From Patiria miniata (lineage: Eukaryota > Echinodermata > Asteroidea > Valvatida > Asterinidae): DNA of 64,000 bases. Where the stretch lies: contig NW_024037053.1 in the NCBI RefSeq assembly GCF_015706575.1, positions 2,666,001 to 2,730,000 of the forward strand, given 5' to 3'. A program made the translations under genes and the position numbers. This document shows, in pieces, positions 1 to 11,558 of this stretch (position 1 is the stretch's first letter; every line of letters starts with the position of its first letter). The notes under the pieces are model-generated. The model was given only the letters and a program-made list of their open reading frames with translations. It ran no database searches and was not told the origin of the DNA.

Positions 1-229
1 CATGTGGTAGTAAGATGGTTTGTGCTTTTGTTCAACAGGAATACGCGTGAGTAGCCCTCTAGAGAAATTACTGTCTGAAGTATAAACCTCAAAGATGTCT
101 GTTATATGTATATCGGGTATCGAGGTTTCCGTCACTGCAGTACTTTGTCTTTAGCCACAAAACTTGTTCATTTGGGATACATCCATACCACGGTACTGTA
201 ATTTGTTTGAAGTCAGGCATCCACTGGGT

Positions 230-579
230 CATTCTATAAATTTAGGGTCCAGAGTTTGACGTTTTGCATGTCCCGTGTATACACGCAAAGGTTTTGCGGT
301 ATTCGGAACGGATGACGGATATATACGCAAAGGGCAAGGCCGGAAATATCTGTCTGCGACCCGCTTGCAGCGATAGAGGCTGGAAATATCAGGGTGTGCT
401 ACCTGCACAGAATTAAGAATGACTTTATATTTTGCGGGTATACATGTACGTGTACACAATGTAGTTTGCTATTCATAAATCTCCTTGATGATGAAGTAAC
501 TGCATTGGCATCAGAATTACAAAATTATGTCAGATATAATAGGGACAGCAAACAAAGTGGACCCCAAATTTATAGAATG
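230..579. mobile_element. MITE-like element, family H
   Basis: Inverted ends are visible: CATTCTATAAATTTAGGGTC at the left and the complement of a GAATG/CTATAAATTTGGGGTCC end at the right, about 28 bp with few mismatches. No transposase is encoded. A related end with the same run, including GTCCCTATT, lies at 63614-63668, which supports a dispersed family. Target duplications were not resolved, so the superfamily is open. A GC-rich segment at 275-402 sits inside and also occurs in an unrelated element near 44.5 kb. Confidence 0.55.
275..402. repeat. GC-rich segment shared with 44532-44662
   Basis: The two copies are identical across CGTGTATACACGCAAAGG and the roughly 30 bases that follow, then about 85% alike. 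The segment contains the palindrome CGTGTATACACG, a small GCAAA/TTTTGC hairpin and repeated CGGATGACG words. It is much richer in CpG than its surroundings. Here it lies in a family H element; the other copy is inside a TA-flanked insertion. Confidence 0.6.
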
Positions 580-999
580 CTCATCTTCCTTTTTGGGGGG
601 ATTTTGAGACTAGAACCTCTAAATTCTCAACTCTCCAATAAAATTCCTCACAAATTGCTCACTTACCCCATCCTTTTAGCTCAAGACAGTTCCACAGTTA
701 AATAATTGGATTTTATCTCCAGGAAAAGGAGTTTAAGAGTCAACCAAAATGGCAATAATTTGTTATCGTGCTTTTAAAAGGAACCCCTGCATTAACATGC
801 TTTTTTACTTTATTTTACATACATTGTAGTATGTTCCCAGACAGAGTTGAAGGACAAATCCTGTAGGTTTAATTTCCTCGGCCATTCTTGGGGAGTGGAA
901 GGCATTAGAAACCTCTTTTGCTAAGTTGAAACTACATTACATGTACATGGGCATTTCCACACTAATGGGGTACAGTTGACTGCAAATTTGGGATTGATA
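580..999. other. No gene seen
   Basis: AT-rich unique-looking sequence. The short reading frame across its left part overlaps the inverted end of the family H element and shows no recognisable protein. Confidence 0.5.
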
Positions 1000-1405
1000 G
1001 GGGGACACATGGAGAGTACAGCAAAGCAAGATATTTGTTCATTCCCCCCCCCCCAGTACATTCCTGAGGCCATACATTTTTTAACTCGGAACATTTAAGC
1101 CAAATTATGCAATGGACAGAAAACGGACTAGATTAAATCTCAAAGGAGCCGGTACATGCTTATTTTGGTACTTTTTCCTTGTACCTACATATGTACATTG
1201 TAATTTTGAGAGGGGGACACTTCGAGGGTACAGCAAAGCAAGATATTTTTAATTTCCCCCCCCCCCCCAGTACATTGCTGAGGCCATAAGCCGGGACATT
1301 TGAGCCAAATTATGCAATGGACAGAAAACAGACTAAATTAAATCTCAAAGGAGCTGGCACATACTGCTTATTTTGGTTCTTTTTCCTTGTACCTAATTTT
1401 GAGCA
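1000..1405 (+). repeat. Two-copy tandem duplication, unit about 200 bp
   Basis: Unit 1 (1000-1209) and unit 2 (1210-1405) share GGGGACAC, a run of AGTACAGCAAAGCAAGATAT, a C homopolymer followed by CAGTACATT, and CAAATTATGCAATGGACAGA in the same order. Identity is high apart from the C-run length and small indels, so the duplication is fairly recent. No coding capacity is evident. Confidence 0.85.
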
Positions 1406-4400
1406 TGTGAACAGTTTGCAAGTGTGCAACTTTAAACACATTTCACATTTCGCAAGCCTGAGCGAGGTCTAGAAACCGCAGATAAACCTCAGATTTCCTT
1501 GACCCTCTCTTTCAAAACATCTGAGAATAAACCCAAATCAATATGTTCGTTGGTTTCCACCGTTTTCAGTAATTTTGATTACGTTCGGATGAGAGAGCCA
1601 GGCCAACTCCCCCTCCCCCAACACACGCACACCCACACGATGCAGGAAACAGCCAGATTTACTTAAACATTGATTAGTGGCTAAAGGCGCACAGGTTGTT
1701 GGCCAAATCAGCGTCCCTCCCACACTATCACAACCAGATAAAATATCCACACAGCCGGAGGGGTATGAGTATTTATAGTAGTCCCCCTTCCATTGCTGGC
1801 ATTTTTTTTTTTTTGGCTGCTTCACTGCATGCTGATTGCATGCTTGAGTAGACCGTGAAAATCCGTCATTCATTCATCCATTCTTGCTGCGTATTGATCC
1901 ACGGTTCAGCGTACAAACACGTTCGCCTTATCCACATAGCAGATAGGGGTACATGTACGTGTACAGTACGTAGTAGCTTTTTGCGCGTGCCTCGCTATTC
2001 GGGTAATAATCCACATCGTGTCCGTCATTGGTGCCACATACGTACATGCACCTGTATTCGTTTCTGCTCATCCTCACATGCGGTATATAAGGTCTCCATT
2101 ATTGATTGATGTAATTTCACCCTTATCGCTCACCACCTGACTTTTATCATAGGTGTCCGCCATGAACGTTTGATATCAAGCATTTTATCGAGGTGTCAGG
2201 GTATTAGGCCCTACCGGTACGTGTCATTTATCAAGTCGAAATTTTTTTTTTGACCAATTTAAATTTAATAGATTAAGACGAATGTAAGGAGACATGAATC
2301 TGGATAAAGTTGGCAGTGCCCGACCCATAGAAGGTACAATACACTGTAACTGTTGTTTACAACTTATAAATCTTCACAAACTACATGTAAACACCAAAAT
2401 GTATGTAAAAATATGTATACAGTATATTCATAAACGTTGATGTATACATGTACATGTAGGCACATCTTTATAATACATGTATCGATATAAATACAGTATT
2501 ACTAAAATATTCATAAACTTCAGAACAAAAGATGCTGAACTTGTTTACAATACGGAAATGCCAAGCATGTTTACGAGGAGCTTTCATTGACCACAAACAG
2601 GTCTGCTTTTCAACCAGTGTGAGAAATAAATTAACATTTGGGAGGCATTACCGCAGAGGGCTATCTCTTGGGGGGAAAACGGCGATCAGAAACTGGAGAA
2701 TTGTTTTCTGTACGTTTGCTATCGTTTAAATTGTAAATAAATGTAGAAACTGAGGTCTTACAAAGGTTTGTCTGAGTCATTTCATCTTCAATTGAATTCA
2801 CAAAATTCAGTAATTTCATAGACGTAGTAGAGACTGGGAAATTGCTTGTACACTGTGCACGTTCAATTTTATTTTTAGATCGGTCTTTTTTTTTTTTAGG
2901 TAGAAGTTGCAGGGTATCTTCCCTTCCATTGACATGTATTGCAGCAGGAAATGTATTGCAGCAGGAAATGTGTTGATATTCTTGATATTCTTTTTTTGTC
3001 AAAACATGTATACGAACATCTTCTTTGTTCTGTTAGAAACAAATGGAATTCAACAAGACACACTTTAAAAAATTGTCATAAAGTCTGTGTACCTGCCGAT
3101 GCAATGTAAATTGGAGCATGTTTAAATAAGAAGCCTTTCTCTGGTTATTCTCAATTGTAGGTGTACATGTATGCACACACTTCATATCATACAGCTGTGT
3201 CCTTTAGGAAACCATATTTGCGCAGATGGAAGGAATTTAAAGTCTTTGGATTGTACGAACATACAGGCTACCGGTACAAGCTCCCTTCAGATATCCCCTA
3301 AAAAAAAAATAGGCCAAACAAAAAAAATTAAACCTACACATGTAGGCCCACTTGCAAATAAAATATTCATGATCCACATTAAATTTCTTCCTACAGGATT
3401 TCCCACTTTCTTAAACATTGTTGATTACATATCACTGCCACATACTTAAATTTTCTGTAAACCTTCTACATGTACTCAGGATTTCTTTCAAAAATATTCA
3501 GAGCCCCCTGTTTTTGATTTAAAAAAAAATGCACGTTTTGGCCCAAATTGTCACCGACGCTGTGTTTTGACATCTGGCATTCATGAAAATACTACCGGTA
3601 CAGTGTTCGGCACTGACAGCGTCTTTCAAAAGTGCATGGTTGTATATATACGGTAGTAAAATGTATGCCTTCTTTTGTGCGTTGAGATACAATGTAAGTG
3701 ATTTAAGGATCCACTCACTAAGAGAGTGCACTCTAGTTATTGTACAAGACGTACTCAGTAGTTAATGGCTTCGGTCACCGAAAAAGCAAAAATGCCATTC
3801 AAGAAGTCTCCATTTCTAAGTGGAGTAGAAAAACGGGGTCAAACAAGGAATCGATCAATTGAAAATGTACAGCGAAATCTAAAAAAAAAATGTTTAAGTT
3901 ATGGCCTCCGTCACAGCCACCGTGCGCCCAGGGTAAACACGGTAAATGGCGTCCTGGACGTTTCTTCCCATTTTTCAGGACGAATTTGCATGCGAGGGCA
4001 ATTCACGAAGGAGGAAAAAAGCACACTAGGCCCTTGTGTACTGTACATGATGAATATTTACAATGAATGGTGGGTTTTTTTTTTTTTTATTAGTTCAAGT
4101 CTTCACAGCTGTCGCAGAAGGACCCGGGGCATTTTTGTATTACACACGAATGCTTCCGTGAGAACTTCAGCGTGTCCTACAATCTTGTGGAGAAAAAAAG
4201 GTTCTTGAATGAACTTGTTAAAAAAAATTTAGAAAAAAAAATTAAAAATTGCAGAATGTGATGGCAATTCAATATCTGCAGCATTGTTAGCTGTTCATTG
4301 AGATTTATTATTGCACCGTTGAAATTAATTTCAAAGTTGTCAAGGAGAAATGACATGAGTTCATTCCAACTATCGGGTTGTTAAAGGTAAACCAAATGCT

Positions 4401-5394
4401 GAAATGCAGTAAAAAAAAGAGCTCTTTTTAAGTTCTGGCAGGAGCTTCTACATGTATGTCACTCGGTGGTCAGTCGGTCGGTCGGTCTGTCTGTCCCTGG
4501 AAAATTTACCAATAAGACCCATTAGTTTCCCACAAAATTTAACTACCAAATTTTAATTAAAAAAAAAAGCAACAAAATAAATTAAATACCTAACAAAAAT
4601 TGTTTGTAACAATTCGGAAAGACAGACTTATGGAAAGTGTGTAAATGGAGGCAAAATATGTGCAGTAATGTTATAATCACGTGGTATCGTTATAAATTTA
4701 AGTATACAATGTGATGTCTACATGTCCATCTAAAGTATGGTGTTATGTGTCATCGGCGTTGCATTTTTGGGGCGTCGCATTTTTCAGCTTTGGCCGGGAT
4801 CATTTTGATAGATTTCATTCAAGACTTTCATGCAAGACGGTCAGATCTTATTGTGCGCTTGCACTTGTTATTCTAAGGTTTTATTCTAAATTTGCTTTAA
4901 TTAAATAAAAGCAATGCATAAATACCAGTGCTTCAACAAATGATTTTTGCAATCAGTCAAGTACCGGTACAACTTAGAAAACAGATAAATGTGATTAACT
5001 AAATTAATTAGTGTGCTTACTCTCTATGGATTTTTAAAGAGAAATACTGCACGATTTCTGTTTGCATTTTTGGGGTAATTTGATTGACCCCTTGCAAAGT
5101 GCGCCCTGACTGAGGACAAGCTTTGTCATTTAAATTCATTGACAGTGAAAGTGCAATGCATCTACTGAAATGTGTATCACAGAGGACAAATGCTTGTCCT
5201 CTGATGTACATGTTCATTGTAATGTCAGATGCAAGCTTGAGTTTGCATTCATGAAAAGTCCCTTCAAAGCTATTGGATAAAAAAAGAAAAGTATCCTACC
5301 AGTACATGTATGTGTACATTTATAACACTTGTTGATGCCACGTTGTTAAATGTATAAGTAAAGAAAATCTAAGATCAATTGTTATTGATTATTA
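1406..5394. other. Unassigned AT-rich DNA with simple repeats
   Basis: No gene recognised. It holds poly-T/poly-A tracts, ACATGTA-rich words, a 17-bp direct duplication (ATTGCAGCAGGAAATGT at about 2938-2972) and the microsatellite listed separately. The reading frame at 3765-4208 (147 aa) was considered and not accepted: it runs through A and T homopolymers and has no domain signature. Confidence 0.5.
4460..4496 (+). repeat. GTCG/GTCT microsatellite
   Basis: A short run of GTCG units passes into GTCT units (GTCGGTCGGTCGGTCTGTCT). It lies in AT-rich non-coding sequence. Confidence 0.8.
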
Positions 5395-5690
5395 ATGTAT
5401 CATGTTTATGAAGAAGAATAGCATGATCAATGGTGTCGAATGCTTTGGATAGATCAACAAAGACTCCAACGGTACACTCTTTTTATTATTCATGGCAGTG
5501 GTCACTTTATCAGTGCATTGTAGGTGCCATGTCTGTGGAGTGATTAGCTCGGAAACCATGCTGGTGATCAGAAATACGACGAAACTGATGGGTGAACTTC
5601 GAGAAAATATTGTAGTAAACTTTCATGAGGATTTAAGAAAAGCAAGGAACTTGAAGAACATGAATCTCAGCTCCCAATATCTAGCATAGC
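5395..5690 (-). pseudogene. LINE reverse-transcriptase fragment (CR1/Jockey-type)
   Basis: Read on the minus strand, two conserved reverse-transcriptase blocks appear in order. First comes MKVYYNIFSKF followed by ISDHQHGFRANHST, like the family pattern 'EKVVYN...LSDHQFGFRxNHST'. Then come DKVTTAMNNKKS and, after a one-base shift, GVFVDLSKAFDTIDHAILL, which is the palm block around the first catalytic aspartate. An in-frame stop lies just before ILMKVYYN. Only this middle part of the enzyme remains; the YxDD block, endonuclease and RNA-binding parts are not seen. It is a dead, 5'- and 3'-truncated copy. Clade assignment rests on the 'DLSKAFDTIDH' wording and is approximate. Confidence 0.85.
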
Positions 5691-6849
5691 TTACTTCTCA
5701 TTTGGTTTTTCAGCTGTTTTTCTTTTCTCTCTCAACAATACGTACTGCTCTAGGTTATCTGTAAGTTTTCATGCTGAGGGTCTGTCTTGGTCCGACTCTC
5801 CGTGTGTACTTGTTCTTGTTTCTGTACAAGCCTAGGCTCAGTACCTATTTTTGCCTCTTACCACTTACACCTTTTTGACAATTCCATTTACTTATTCATC
5901 ATTAAGTACTGTCTGCTTTATTTCTCATTTGGTATGGAAATAGATGTGAGTTTGAATTGAAATTGAATGTAGCCTCACATATTAAGCGAAACTCAAGAAA
6001 TTGAGTTTGAAATACGAAGGAACCATTGCTGTCTGAAAGAGTGTTGATATAATGTAGTGTTACAGTCAGTTTGAGACTAGCTCTGAGAAATCCGAGTTGG
6101 GCAAATATTTGAGTAATGTATCATACTTCCAAGTTCTCTTAATTGTGATCTTGTAATACGAACACATCTTGAAACATCAAGTCACTTGCAACATGGCACA
6201 TACACGTAAAGATGTAGCTCAGGTCTTGGATGTACACGTAGTTTGGATTGTATCCCAATTCAGCCGCTCTTTATCCGGATTGAATTGTATGAGATACATG
6301 TATACAGTATATCACCGCCATTGATCAGGAAAAGACGAGCGTGTAACTAATACCAGATAGGCACACGGCCCGTAGACACAGGCTTACCTTAAAAGGGGAG
6401 ATTGTACTTCGATTGTCACTGCTCCGTTGCTGATTATTATTGGTTGAGTGTTTTTCCCCGGCGCTTAGTTTTTTATCCCTTCCTTAGAGTTTTCAATTAT
6501 GGCATGCGCCAATTTGATAGAAGGGAGTGATATAAATGTAAGTGTACGTGAGTCATATTAGGTTTGTTAAACAAATAAAGCAAGGTTTGAAGTACGAGAC
6601 GATTTTTTATGAATTGATCAAGGAAAGGTTGATGACAATTGGTACAGTCACGGTGCTGTGGACGAGAATATAATATTGTATGTTGGTTCAATTCGAAAAA
6701 CAAATATTTGTAATAAATACCGGTAGTTGTATCCTCTCTGACTCTTAGTAATCCGCGTTTGCTATTTCCCAGGTCTGTATCGTGACTTTGGGCGTGATCC
6801 CTGGCTTCATGGCACATATACAGGTTTATGGTTTCTGACTAGCACCCCT
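5691..6849. other. No gene seen
   Basis: Unique-looking AT-rich DNA. The open frame at 6497-6817 (minus) has no recognisable features. Confidence 0.45.
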
Positions 6850-6974
6850 TGAACAAAGACCTTGACGAATTGGGGAACCACCAACATAGGTCTGGATAGC
6901 TCAGTTGGTAGAGCACCGGAACGCTAGTCCGGAGTCTGCAGGTTCAAACCCAGCTCCAGTCAATTTCTTTGTTC
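6850..6974 (+). mobile_element. tRNA-derived unit bounded by a 10-bp inverted repeat
   Basis: TGAACAAAGA (about 6850-6859) and TCTTTGTTCA (about 6966-6975) are exact complements and bracket a tRNA-like sequence. This arrangement suggests a SINE-type or fold-back element rather than a free-standing tRNA gene. No poly-A tail or target duplication is clear. Confidence 0.5.
6890..6962 (+). tRNA. tRNA-like sequence, probably SINE head or pseudo-tRNA
   Basis: A 73-base cloverleaf can be drawn. The acceptor GTCTGGA/TCCAGTC pairs 6 of 7, the D arm is GCTC...GAGC, the anticodon stem CCGGA/TCCGG is perfect, and the T arm contains GGTTCAAACC with one stem mismatch. Box A (TAGCTCAGTTGG) and box B are both good. 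The anticodon loop ACGCTAG places GCT in the anticodon, but position 33 is C instead of the universal U. A GCT (Ser) reading would also need a long variable arm, which is absent. It is therefore unlikely to be a working tRNA. Confidence 0.55.
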
Positions 6975-6975
6975 A

Positions 6976-7533
6976 GCTTTTCAAAAAAAGTATAAAGATG
7001 CATGTTTAGGGTTCAAAATATGGCAGTCTTCCAGTTTGCATTCCAGTTTACTATACATACATGTACATACTTTCACTTTATGTTCTGTACTTATTGCATG
7101 TTCAATGAGCCATTGCCATGCTTTGGTGGTGCTCACAAAATCTTGTGTCAAACTGGAAGGCCGAAAGGGAGTGGCGTCCCTTGCCTCAGTGTGATGACTG
7201 GCCAGTGTATTGAAAATACTAGGTTTCTAAGATGCAAAACAAACAAACATGGGAATTGGTCATGGAAAGCCCTTTTTTGTCCCAGGTAGTAATGTCATGG
7301 AATTTCATTTTAAGATTTCTGCCGAAAACCATGTACAGTAGGCTACATCGTATCCACTTAATGCAAGACCATGTATTCAGTTCAAAAGGATCATCAACCA
7401 TTTCTTGTCTTCTCTTGGCGTAATGACCCGATAGGAAAACAAAAGAAGAAAATCTTTCTCCAAAAAACTGGTGTTTGACACCATCCTCGCACATCATGAA
7501 TTTACTATATTTTCAGTCCTTGACTTTCTGATT
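6976..7533. other. No gene seen
   Basis: Overlapping short frames lie on both strands (7002-7289 plus, 7219-7497 minus) with no recognisable protein. Nothing else stands out. Confidence 0.45.
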
Positions 7534-7778
7534 TTAAAGCTATAGTCCATCATTTGCAGCTATCCGAAAAGTAACTGGCGTAATTATTGTTGAAAATAAT
7601 TGATTTGTTTGATTTGAAATTGAGATCTTAGAATGCTATTTTTCTCAAAATATACAGCTGAAGCTGAGCTGAAACGTCATCAGGTTAGTTGTTCAGTACC
7701 CTTCTTTAGATTTTGAGCACTTTTGTTGCTTCAAACGAACAAAATGCACAAATTACAAATGATGGACTATATCTTTAA
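7534..7778 (+). mobile_element. TTAA-flanked MITE, family B, internally deleted
   Basis: Starts TTAAAGCTATAGTCCATCAT and ends with the matching GATGGACTATATCTTTAA, about 25 bp of near-perfect inverted repeat including the TTAA. The left 70 bp and the right 170 bp match the full 541-bp copy at 62201-62741, but the middle 300 bp with the palindrome is missing. It is a deletion derivative. TTAA target use and AAAG ends fit the Kolobok/T2-like group. Confidence 0.8.
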
Positions 7779-7799
7779 ATTGCGTAACTGGCTCACTCG

Positions 7800-9050
7800 G
7801 GCCCATTGCTACCGCTATATTCACAAACATTTTATTGCCACTTGCTGGTCAAAGACCTCCCCATATTTATAAGCTCTACATTATACCAATATGACAATCT
7901 TTCCTTATCATATCAAACATGCAAATCAGCTTTGCATGCATGTATTAAGTTGTTCAACAATTGTCTTTGATCTGTGCTTCTTTCTCTTAATTCCCTTTCC
8001 ATATTTATCTTTCCCGGTAAAAAGTAATTATAATGATAATGACTAATTTCCTTAGTGCAATGTTTGTACTTTTGAAATTAAGCTCGAAAACTTTGTAAAT
8101 GTTTTCAGCCTTTTTCCTGCTGTTAATTCAAATGAGATAAACCAAATTGTTCAGTCTTGAATGGCTCAGGCCGATTGCTATCTTCAAAGGGAATCTGCTT
8201 CACTCGGTCGGTCAAATACAAATCCTTATAACTGCATGCGGCATTGCTCCACGTTTTTTTTTTTCTAATTTATTCTGTTTGGCCTACTGGCTTGGCCACT
8301 TGCTATCTTCACAGAAAAACCTCTTTCACCATAATAAAAGCATTGGCTTGGTTAACCTTACCTTATTACTGAAATTTGCAAAGTTGATTTGCAAAGGAGA
8401 TACCTTAGGGAGACAAGGTGGATTAAGGAGACATTTCAACGTCTCCCTAATGTCACAACTCCTATTTAGAGGCAACATTTTACTGTCTAAGGCGGTGTAG
8501 GCTAGGCTAGATCGATTGCTCATGGTCCGAAGCATAAATGTATCGGTTACCAACATTTGCAGGGGTAGGATTTAAAGGTAAAATGGGGGTTAGTGTCATG
8601 AAAAAGTTTGCAAATTCTTGTGCGCAACCCTACGAGAATGTTTCCCCTTATAGAGTACCATTCTTGGTACATTAACTCTGTACTTATCATTTATTATGTC
8701 TGAACTCAGGCCCAATTTGCTAACTTAACTGATAATCTTACCATTAATTATGTCCTTTTTTATGGGGGAGGCTATTTTTTGGTCTACCTTTCTTTCCTTT
8801 AATATACATTGCCTCCATCCGGCCCCTGATTCTTGTGTTTCATCACTTTCTATCTTCACAGAAAATCTCCTGCATTTTCCGGTCAACGCACGCCCTTTCC
8901 CCCAAACATGTAAATTTTTAAAAGGCTAGTACTGACAACCTTCCCTTTCTTCTTTTCCCGCTTTTTTTCTTAAATCATATGGTCCTGACCGTATCCATAT
9001 CTCCCATGTGCTATATCTTAACAATCTCCTTCACTCGCCGGTCAAGAAAC
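7800..9050. repeat. Degenerate repeat array with CTATCTTCACAGAAAATCTC motif
   Basis: A phrase close to 'TGCTATCTTCACAGAAAATC' followed by 'CTTCACTCGCCGGTCAA' recurs at about 8174, 8298, 8846 and 9010, with a weaker version at 7810-7860. Spacing is irregular (about 125-550 bp), as in an old decayed satellite interrupted by other DNA. No coding signal is seen; the 8147-8500 frame is part of the repeat. Confidence 0.45.
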
Positions 9051-9051
9051 C

Positions 9052-9400
9052 ATGTCCTCCGCTGACACAATGCCAACGTCCTTGAGGACAACTCGCCCGG
9101 TTTATTATGCGCGGGGAGGATCCGGGAGGGCCCCCCTAAATGAAAACCGACTTGTCGGATCAGATTACAACAAATTTGCACTGATTTTTCATCTCGACGA
9201 CCGGCGTGTCAGGTCGCGAGTGCCCATTGATTGCCTGCCCGCCCCCCTCCCTCCTTCTGCTCCACTCCTTCTCCCTGACCGACCGTCGATTGCTCATCAT
9301 CACAACTCTCCCAGCTTGCCTGTTTAGATATCGAAAGCCAAACAGTTTTAACATCTCTGGATGCTTGACGAGTCTTGGGCCCGTCGTATAAATGTAAATG
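9052..9400 (+). other. GC-rich segment with short open frame, function unknown
   Basis: Base composition changes from about one third to more than half GC over roughly 280 bases. An ATG in a good context (AACCATGT) opens a 91-residue frame at 9052-9327 with no recognisable domain. Its C-terminal third comes from a pyrimidine-rich tract. It could be an exon or CpG-rich regulatory DNA. No convincing splice structure was found, so it is not called as a gene. Confidence 0.25.
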
Positions 9401-9959
9401 GATCCATGGCCAGTAATTCCCACTGAACATGAAGTGATGTGGCTTTTTTTTTTCGTTTTTTTTTTTTTTTTATGAAAGCCAAGTGTTCAGTCATCCTGAG
9501 CACGTCGGGGGAAATGCTTGTCATGGATAGCAGACAGATCAGATGCCGTTTGAATAAGTCCTTGCTTCAATAAGTCCTTGCTTCGTGAGGTCTTATTGCC
9601 ATGGTTTGGGGGGATTATGTGTTTGCAAGTACAGTGAATTTTAGATTGAGATTTCCTACTTACATGCAAACAGTCTTCAGTGATTCAAGGTATTTTTTTC
9701 TATCCATGGACAATGTAGGCTGTTTAAAACCCTCCTATGAAAACATGCATTCCGAGCCATGTTATTACTTGGGTCAATATACTAAGCCTGAGTTGATTGC
9801 GTAACGGTACATACTGTACGTCCACTATATCTGTGAAATTTGTTTCCGAAATATTTGTTTCCTAATGTAACACCCAAAAACCACCAAAACAATCTTTGCA
9901 CAACATGCCAGGCTTCATTGCAAATATATTTTGATAAGACAAAAATAAATGTGATGTGA
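9401..9959. other. Unassigned DNA with a family I fragment
   Basis: Holds a 16-17 bp direct duplication (AATAAGTCCTTGCTTC twice, about 9553-9586). A short fragment near 9726-9762 (CCCTCCTATG...CATGCATTC) resembles the end of the CAGTCA-rich family I element at 51478. No gene is seen. Confidence 0.4.
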
Positions 9960-10215
9960 TCATGCTAAATGAGTCGTTTGTCGGGAATTTTTATTTGGAG
10001 ATACAGGCCAAAATAGGGCCACTTCATCACATCACTTCATCACATCTCTTGGTGTTCTGACTTCCATAATTTTTGAACTGAGGATGGTACCAGCATGCAG
10101 TTTTCACAGCAGTAATGCTAAGATTGTGCTCTTATCAAATCTGTAATAAAAACAAATTTGACCAAGGTCGACAAACGACTCATGTAGCCGGATCGCATCA
10201 CAAATGGCTTTAGGT
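9945..10215. repeat. Imperfect inverted repeat around 10.07 kb
   Basis: ATGAGTCGTTTGTCG (about 9969-9983) is exactly complementary to CGACAAACGACTCAT (about 10171-10185). The pairing continues outward imperfectly through GATCACATCAC/GATCGCATCAC. Inside is a CACTTCATCACAT direct duplication. The structure resembles a small fold-back element; its ends and target duplication are not resolved. Confidence 0.5.
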
Positions 10216-10284
10216 TCATCCTCACTCCACAATGTTTCTGTAAAATTTGTATTAGAAATATTTTTCCACACGTGATTACATTAT

Positions 10285-10590
10285 AATATAATAATAAGGT
10301 GCTTATAATATAGCGTTTTATACCAAAGGTCTCAAAGCCCTTTACAATTATTACCCCTGTTGTGTTCATCAGGTCATGAGACCAGTTTTTGCAGCAGCTC
10401 GAGATCAGTGCATTCTAGTCTCTATACCTTCACATGTACCCATTTGTATACTCCTGGGTGGAGAGAGGCAATTGTAGTAAAGTATCTTACCCAAGAACAC
10501 AAGTGCTCCAGAATCACCTAAAAGGCTTCGCCAAGTCAACACGGCAACCCTCAGTTTATTGCAAGTCCTCCTGCAATCGCCTGATTGCAT
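10285..10590 (-). mobile_element. SINE-related fragment without tRNA head
   Basis: It contains the phrase TACTCCTGGGTGGAGAGAGG followed by CAATTG, and other blocks (CAATTATTACCCC, CATCAGG) that align in order with the SINE at 49262-49552. The left border is a TA-rich simple tail (ATTATAATATAATAATAA), as expected for the minus-strand 3' end. The tRNA-derived head seen in the other copy is not recognisable here. Confidence 0.7.
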
Positions 10591-10599
10591 GTTTGTTTG

Positions 10600-11558
10600 T
10601 TTTTCAAATTGTAATTAGCACCATAAATGTTTGTATACATGTACTTTTCCTTTTTTACCTCAAATTTCAGGCAAAACTGTCAGAGTCAACTTACGGTAGG
10701 CCTACCCTGAAATACAAATCTTTTGATGTGACAGTAATACATTATTAAAAAGTTGGGATTTTTTTTTTTTTTTTTTTTTTTTAATATTAAATCCAAAAAA
10801 TAATCACTTGTAAGATGTAGACTGTACATGTACGTGTATGAAGACGTTTGCCAATCTTCATTTTATGTTTTGATGTGGCCAAAAAATACATAGCTTAAAG
10901 TTTCAGTAAAATTGGAAACAGGAAATTTGAATCCGATAATGACATCATAAGGACAATCACACACACCTGCTTCACTTGCTCAAAATTATAATGTCCATTT
11001 CCCTTCCAGAACTCGTAAAAAAAAAAATCCCCATTACCGTATGCTCGCAAAGCTAAATTTGTTGAAAATAACATCTCTTCTTGCTGTCATTATTGACTAG
11101 CTTTAATTACGTTTTGTTCCTGAGGGCCAAAATCCGGGAAGCGTGCCTTTTTAGAACCGCCAGGAATCTGATGCATTGCCTCATCGTTCGTTATCAGATC
11201 CAATAAATCGTCTTTTTTTTAAGGCGATCTCTGAATAATGTATTGTGGCTCGAACATTAAGCTGATTAAAAAGATTGATGCATGAAAAGTTCATTTCGAA
11301 AAAATAGATGGGAAATCCATTCATTTTGCATCGTATTTATTCGTAATTGTTATCACCAGTTTGCAAATTGCTACTGATTTCTTGCCGTGTATCAAAGGAT
11401 TAAGGGCGGATCCAGAACAACTTTTTATTCATATTTTAGTTCACCTTTATCCATCGTTCACTTTAATCTACTTAAATGCAACTTGATTAATTAACTTTAA
11501 TCTAATCTTTCCTCTCTCTACTTTGCTGCTTGTTTTAAATCTACATCTTTTTATCTGC
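10600..11558. other. No gene seen
   Basis: AT-rich, with a T homopolymer of more than 20 bases near 10760-10782. No recognisable coding or repeat signature beyond this. Confidence 0.45.

Noticed and set aside
3765-4208. 147-residue plus-strand open frame
   Set aside because: Interrupted by A and T homopolymers translated as Lys and Phe runs, no domain, no splice evidence.
6890-6962. Functional serine tRNA (anticodon GCT)
   Set aside because: No long variable arm, C instead of U at position 33 and an acceptor mismatch; better explained as a SINE-type tRNA relic.
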